DNA of 64,000 nt from Deltaproteobacteria bacterium. GTDB taxonomy: Bacteria > Desulfobacterota > Desulfobulbia > Desulfobulbales > Desulfocapsaceae. How positions within the stretch are numbered: position 1 is the stretch's first letter; each line of letters begins with the position of its first letter. Shown here in pieces: positions 62,080-64,000 of this stretch. The notes beneath the pieces were generated by a model. The model did not search any database and was not told the DNA's origin. It saw nothing but the letters and a program-made list of their open reading frames with translations. The position numbers and the translations under genes were made by a program. Location of the stretch: contig PDQQ01000014.1 in assembly GCA_002747825.1 (NCBI GenBank), positions 1-64,000 of the forward strand. The letters are read 5' to 3'.

Positions 62080-63792
62080 CCAATCCTCACCCATACGACG
62101 GATGATGTTGAAACCGCCCGGTACAACCAGGCTGTTTTTTAAACCCACGGCATCCAGCATGGTCTGAACCTCAAAAGACCGTGAACCAGCATTACAGAAG
62201 ATAATCAACTCCTTGTCCTGTGGAAGCTCGCTCCACCGAGAACGGACCTGTTCGTAGGGCAATGATAGCCAACGATCGGTACCAAATTTTTCAACAAACG
62301 GCTCTGCCTCCTTGGCGTAACGTACATCGACAACCACCCGGTCCTCGTAGCGCTGAGGAGCTGACATATATTCATTAAATTCGTGAATATCTATCTGTCG
62401 CATTATCTTCGCACAGAGATTATCGGCAATATAGGCAGCCGCGTTTATCGGATCGATCGCCGGAGAAAACGGTGGAGAATAGGCCATTTCGATACGACCA
62501 ACGTCATCGATGGTTGCTCCGGCAGCAATGGCTACAGCGGCGGCATCTAATCGAACGGAGAGTCCATCGTTAACAGGCCCAGATCCCTGCAGGCCAAGCA
62601 CCCTTCTGCTCTTCTTATCAAAGACCAATTCCAGGGCAATAACGGTCTGGCCTGGATAAAAATGCGCCCTATCTGACGGCGTTGACAAGGAATAACCGGC
62701 ATCAAACCCCTCCCGCAGGGCTGCGGCGTAACTGAGCCCCACTGAGCCAACAGCCACGTCAAAGGCCTTGACGATAAAACTGGCGACCCCGCCTCTGAAA
62801 ACACTGGGCAAACCGCACATATTGTCAGCGGCAACCCGTCCTTCCCTGTTTGCCATACTGCCAAATGGGGCCATAAACTTCCTGCCTGAGACCAGATGGG
62901 TGATCTCGACACAATCACCGGCCGCATAAATATCTGGATCGGATGTCTGCAACCTCTCATTCACGGTAATTGCCCCGCGATCTGAGACCTGAAGACCAGC
63001 AGCAACGGCAAGCTCACTTCTCGGTTGAATTCCTACTGCCATGATAACGATATCAGCGTCATGGGTCTGGATTGCGGTGCGCACTCCAACCGCCAGGCCA
63101 TTTTCGACAACTATCTCCTGCGCTCCTTGACCGAGAAAGACATCTACCCCGCCGTCACGCAGGCCCTTTGCCATTATCTTGGCAATCGGTTTATCGACAA
63201 TTCCGGGCAGAAGCTGGTCCCGAAATTCGACAATTGCTGTCGGGATACCCCATAGATCGGCAAATGCTTCTGCCATCTCAATGCCAATGGCCCCGCCGCC
63301 GATGACCACGGCCTTGCCCACCTTGCCCCTGGCAATCAGATCCTTGATCTCTATTGCCCTGTGCAGATTGTTGACAGAAAAGACATTGGCTGCATCGGCT
63401 CCGGGAATCGGCAGACGCACAGGGCTGCTGCCTGTTGCCAGCATAAGGCTATCGTATGCAAGAGTCTTTTTCTCATTTGTTGCAAGATCTTCGACCATGA
63501 CTGTCTTGTTTTTCCGATCAATGGATACAGCCCTCGTCCTGGTCAAGACTGTAACGCCCTTGGCCTTTTCAAAAAATGAGGCATCACGGACCATATGAAA
63601 ACTGGTTGACCTCAACTCCTTTTCATCGGCGACATCACCCGCAACAAAATAGGGTATCCCGCAGCCGCCATAGGAGATAAGGCTGTCTTCATCGATAAGT
63701 GTAACCTCGGCCTCCGGCATAATTCGCCTCACCCGGCAGGCCGCTTTCGGCCCTGCCGCCACAGCCCCTACTATAACAATTTTCTTGCCCAT
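62071..63792 (-). CDS. CoA-disulfide reductase-like flavoprotein fused to rhodanese
   Basis: A 573-residue two-domain enzyme. The first roughly 455 residues are a CoADR/NADH oxidase-type FAD/NAD(P) reductase: VIVGAVAAGPKAACRVRR, the redox cysteine in ISYGGCGIPYFVAG near residue 43, LMLATGSSPVRLP, VVIGGGAIGIEMAEAF, and IYAAGDCVE. The C-terminal 110 residues are a rhodanese domain with the active cysteine in IIFCNAGSRS. Such fusions reduce CoA disulfide or persulfide and polysulfide. The track starts 17 codons upstream; GGGGGACCT lies before the chosen ATG. Confidence 0.9.
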   Translation of the reverse strand: MGKKIVIVGAVAAGPKAACRVRRIMPEAEVTLIDEDSLISYGGCGIPYFVAGDVADEKELRSTSFHMVRDASFFEKAKGVTVLTRTRAVSIDRKNKTVMVEDLATNEKKTLAYDSLMLATGSSPVRLPIPGADAANVFSVNNLHRAIEIKDLIARGKVGKAVVIGGGAIGIEMAEAFADLWGIPTAIVEFRDQLLPGIVDKPIAKIMAKGLRDGGVDVFLGQGAQEIVVENGLAVGVRTAIQTHDADIVIMAVGIQPRSELAVAAGLQVSDRGAITVNERLQTSDPDIYAAGDCVEITHLVSGRKFMAPFGSMANREGRVAADNMCGLPSVFRGGVASFIVKAFDVAVGSVGLSYAAALREGFDAGYSLSTPSDRAHFYPGQTVIALELVFDKKSRRVLGLQGSGPVNDGLSVRLDAAAVAIAAGATIDDVGRIEMAYSPPFSPAIDPINAAAYIADNLCAKIMRQIDIHEFNEYMSAPQRYEDRVVVDVRYAKEAEPFVEKFGTDRWLSLPYEQVRSRWSELPQDKELIIFCNAGSRSFEVQTMLDAVGLKNSLVVPGGFNIIRRMGEDWLP

Positions 63793-63857
63793 AGGTCCCC
63801 CACAGAGAGTAATAGAATACTGATCCGGCAACAGCAAACCCAAAAGAAAAACCGATC

Positions 63858-64000
63858 TCAGGGGCAGGCCGGAAATACAATGGTAAATGCAGCGCCTTCT
63901 CCAATAACACTTTCCACCGAAAGTTCAGCGCCGTGGAGCTCAACAATATTTTTGGTGATGGCAAGGCCAAGACCGGTTCCTCGGTTTTTCTGCGTAAAAA
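63858..64000 (-). CDS. Sensor histidine kinase, C-terminal fragment (cut by window edge)
   Basis: Reading the minus strand in the frame that ends at 63858 gives [19 protein letters not shown], followed by a short tail and a stop. This is the G2 box and final strands of a histidine-kinase ATPase domain. Only the last 47 codons lie in the window. It was not in the ORF track because no start codon is included. It lies about 65 bases upstream of the CoADR-rhodanese gene on the same strand. Confidence 0.85.
   Translation of the reverse strand, partial: FTQKNRGTGLGLAITKNIVELHGAELSVESVIGEGAAFTIVFPACP

Overview
The window reads as chromosome from a Gram-negative anaerobe, most probably a sulfate-reducing deltaproteobacterium of the Desulfobulbales (Desulfotalea-like). 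This is inferred from three things: an EF-G of the mitochondrial/spirochaete-planctomycete-delta type, a Tat-exported Fe-S protein / triheme c7-type cytochrome / NrfD electron-transfer module, and a general gene style with moderate GC. No phage, insertion sequence or CRISPR array was seen, and nearly all genes look intact.

Layout. (1) 0.1-3.9 kb: zwf-pgl-gnd, the oxidative pentose phosphate branch, on the minus strand. (2) 4.5-9.1 kb: a YidB-like and a DUF945 (YdgA-like) protein, pdxH, an FKBP/SlyD-type prolyl isomerase and a BaiN/HI0933 flavoprotein. (3) 9.2-20.8 kb, minus strand: an extended iron-uptake locus. FTR1 permease, P19 periplasmic protein, DUF2318 membrane protein, two FtsX-type permeases, a LolD-type ATPase and a TlpA-like lipoprotein match the order of the Campylobacter p19 locus. 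They are followed by a NosL-like protein, a small anchored protein, a third permease, a second ATPase and a polytopic protein with a CPFC motif. (4) 21.2-26.2 kb: a TPP-riboswitch-controlled operon thiM-thiE-thiD plus a ThiZXY-type pyrimidine ABC importer. (5) 26.2-30.5 kb: a eukaryotic-type hisA, a RecA/KaiC-like ATPase and an mtEFG1-like fusA with a long structured leader. (6) 30.5-33.0 kb: an Xre-cupin regulator followed by a leuCD pair.

(7) 33.2-43.6 kb: two tandem membrane PAS/HD-GYP proteins, a glycerol-3-phosphate ABC importer (ugpC divergent from ugpB-A-E) and a dCache-like GGDEF diguanylate cyclase. (8) 43.7-48.6 kb: tRNA-Phe with its own terminator, an acidic zinc-ribbon protein, nadC and valS. 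(9) 49.0-51.6 kb: the Fe-S / triheme cytochrome / NrfD module, which resembles DsrO-DsrJ-DsrP without DsrMK. (10) 52.0-59.7 kb: an exported DUF3060 protein and a surface-glycan cluster (UDP-xylose synthase, GlpD-like flavoprotein, GalE, GT4 glycosyltransferase, SDR epimerase, hexapeptide acyltransferase). (11) 59.7-64.0 kb: a YkgJ cysteine-cluster protein, a 63-residue protein, a PHP phosphoesterase, a CoA-disulfide-reductase/rhodanese fusion and the cut-off C-terminus of a histidine kinase.

The strongest candidates for something under-described are the 12-gene FTR1/P19 locus, which joins two ABC-type export modules and several unusual thiol or metal proteins, and the fusA leader, where two hairpins fold well only in the sense RNA because they use G-U pairs. 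All calls come from reading sequence and recalled family knowledge; no database search was run.
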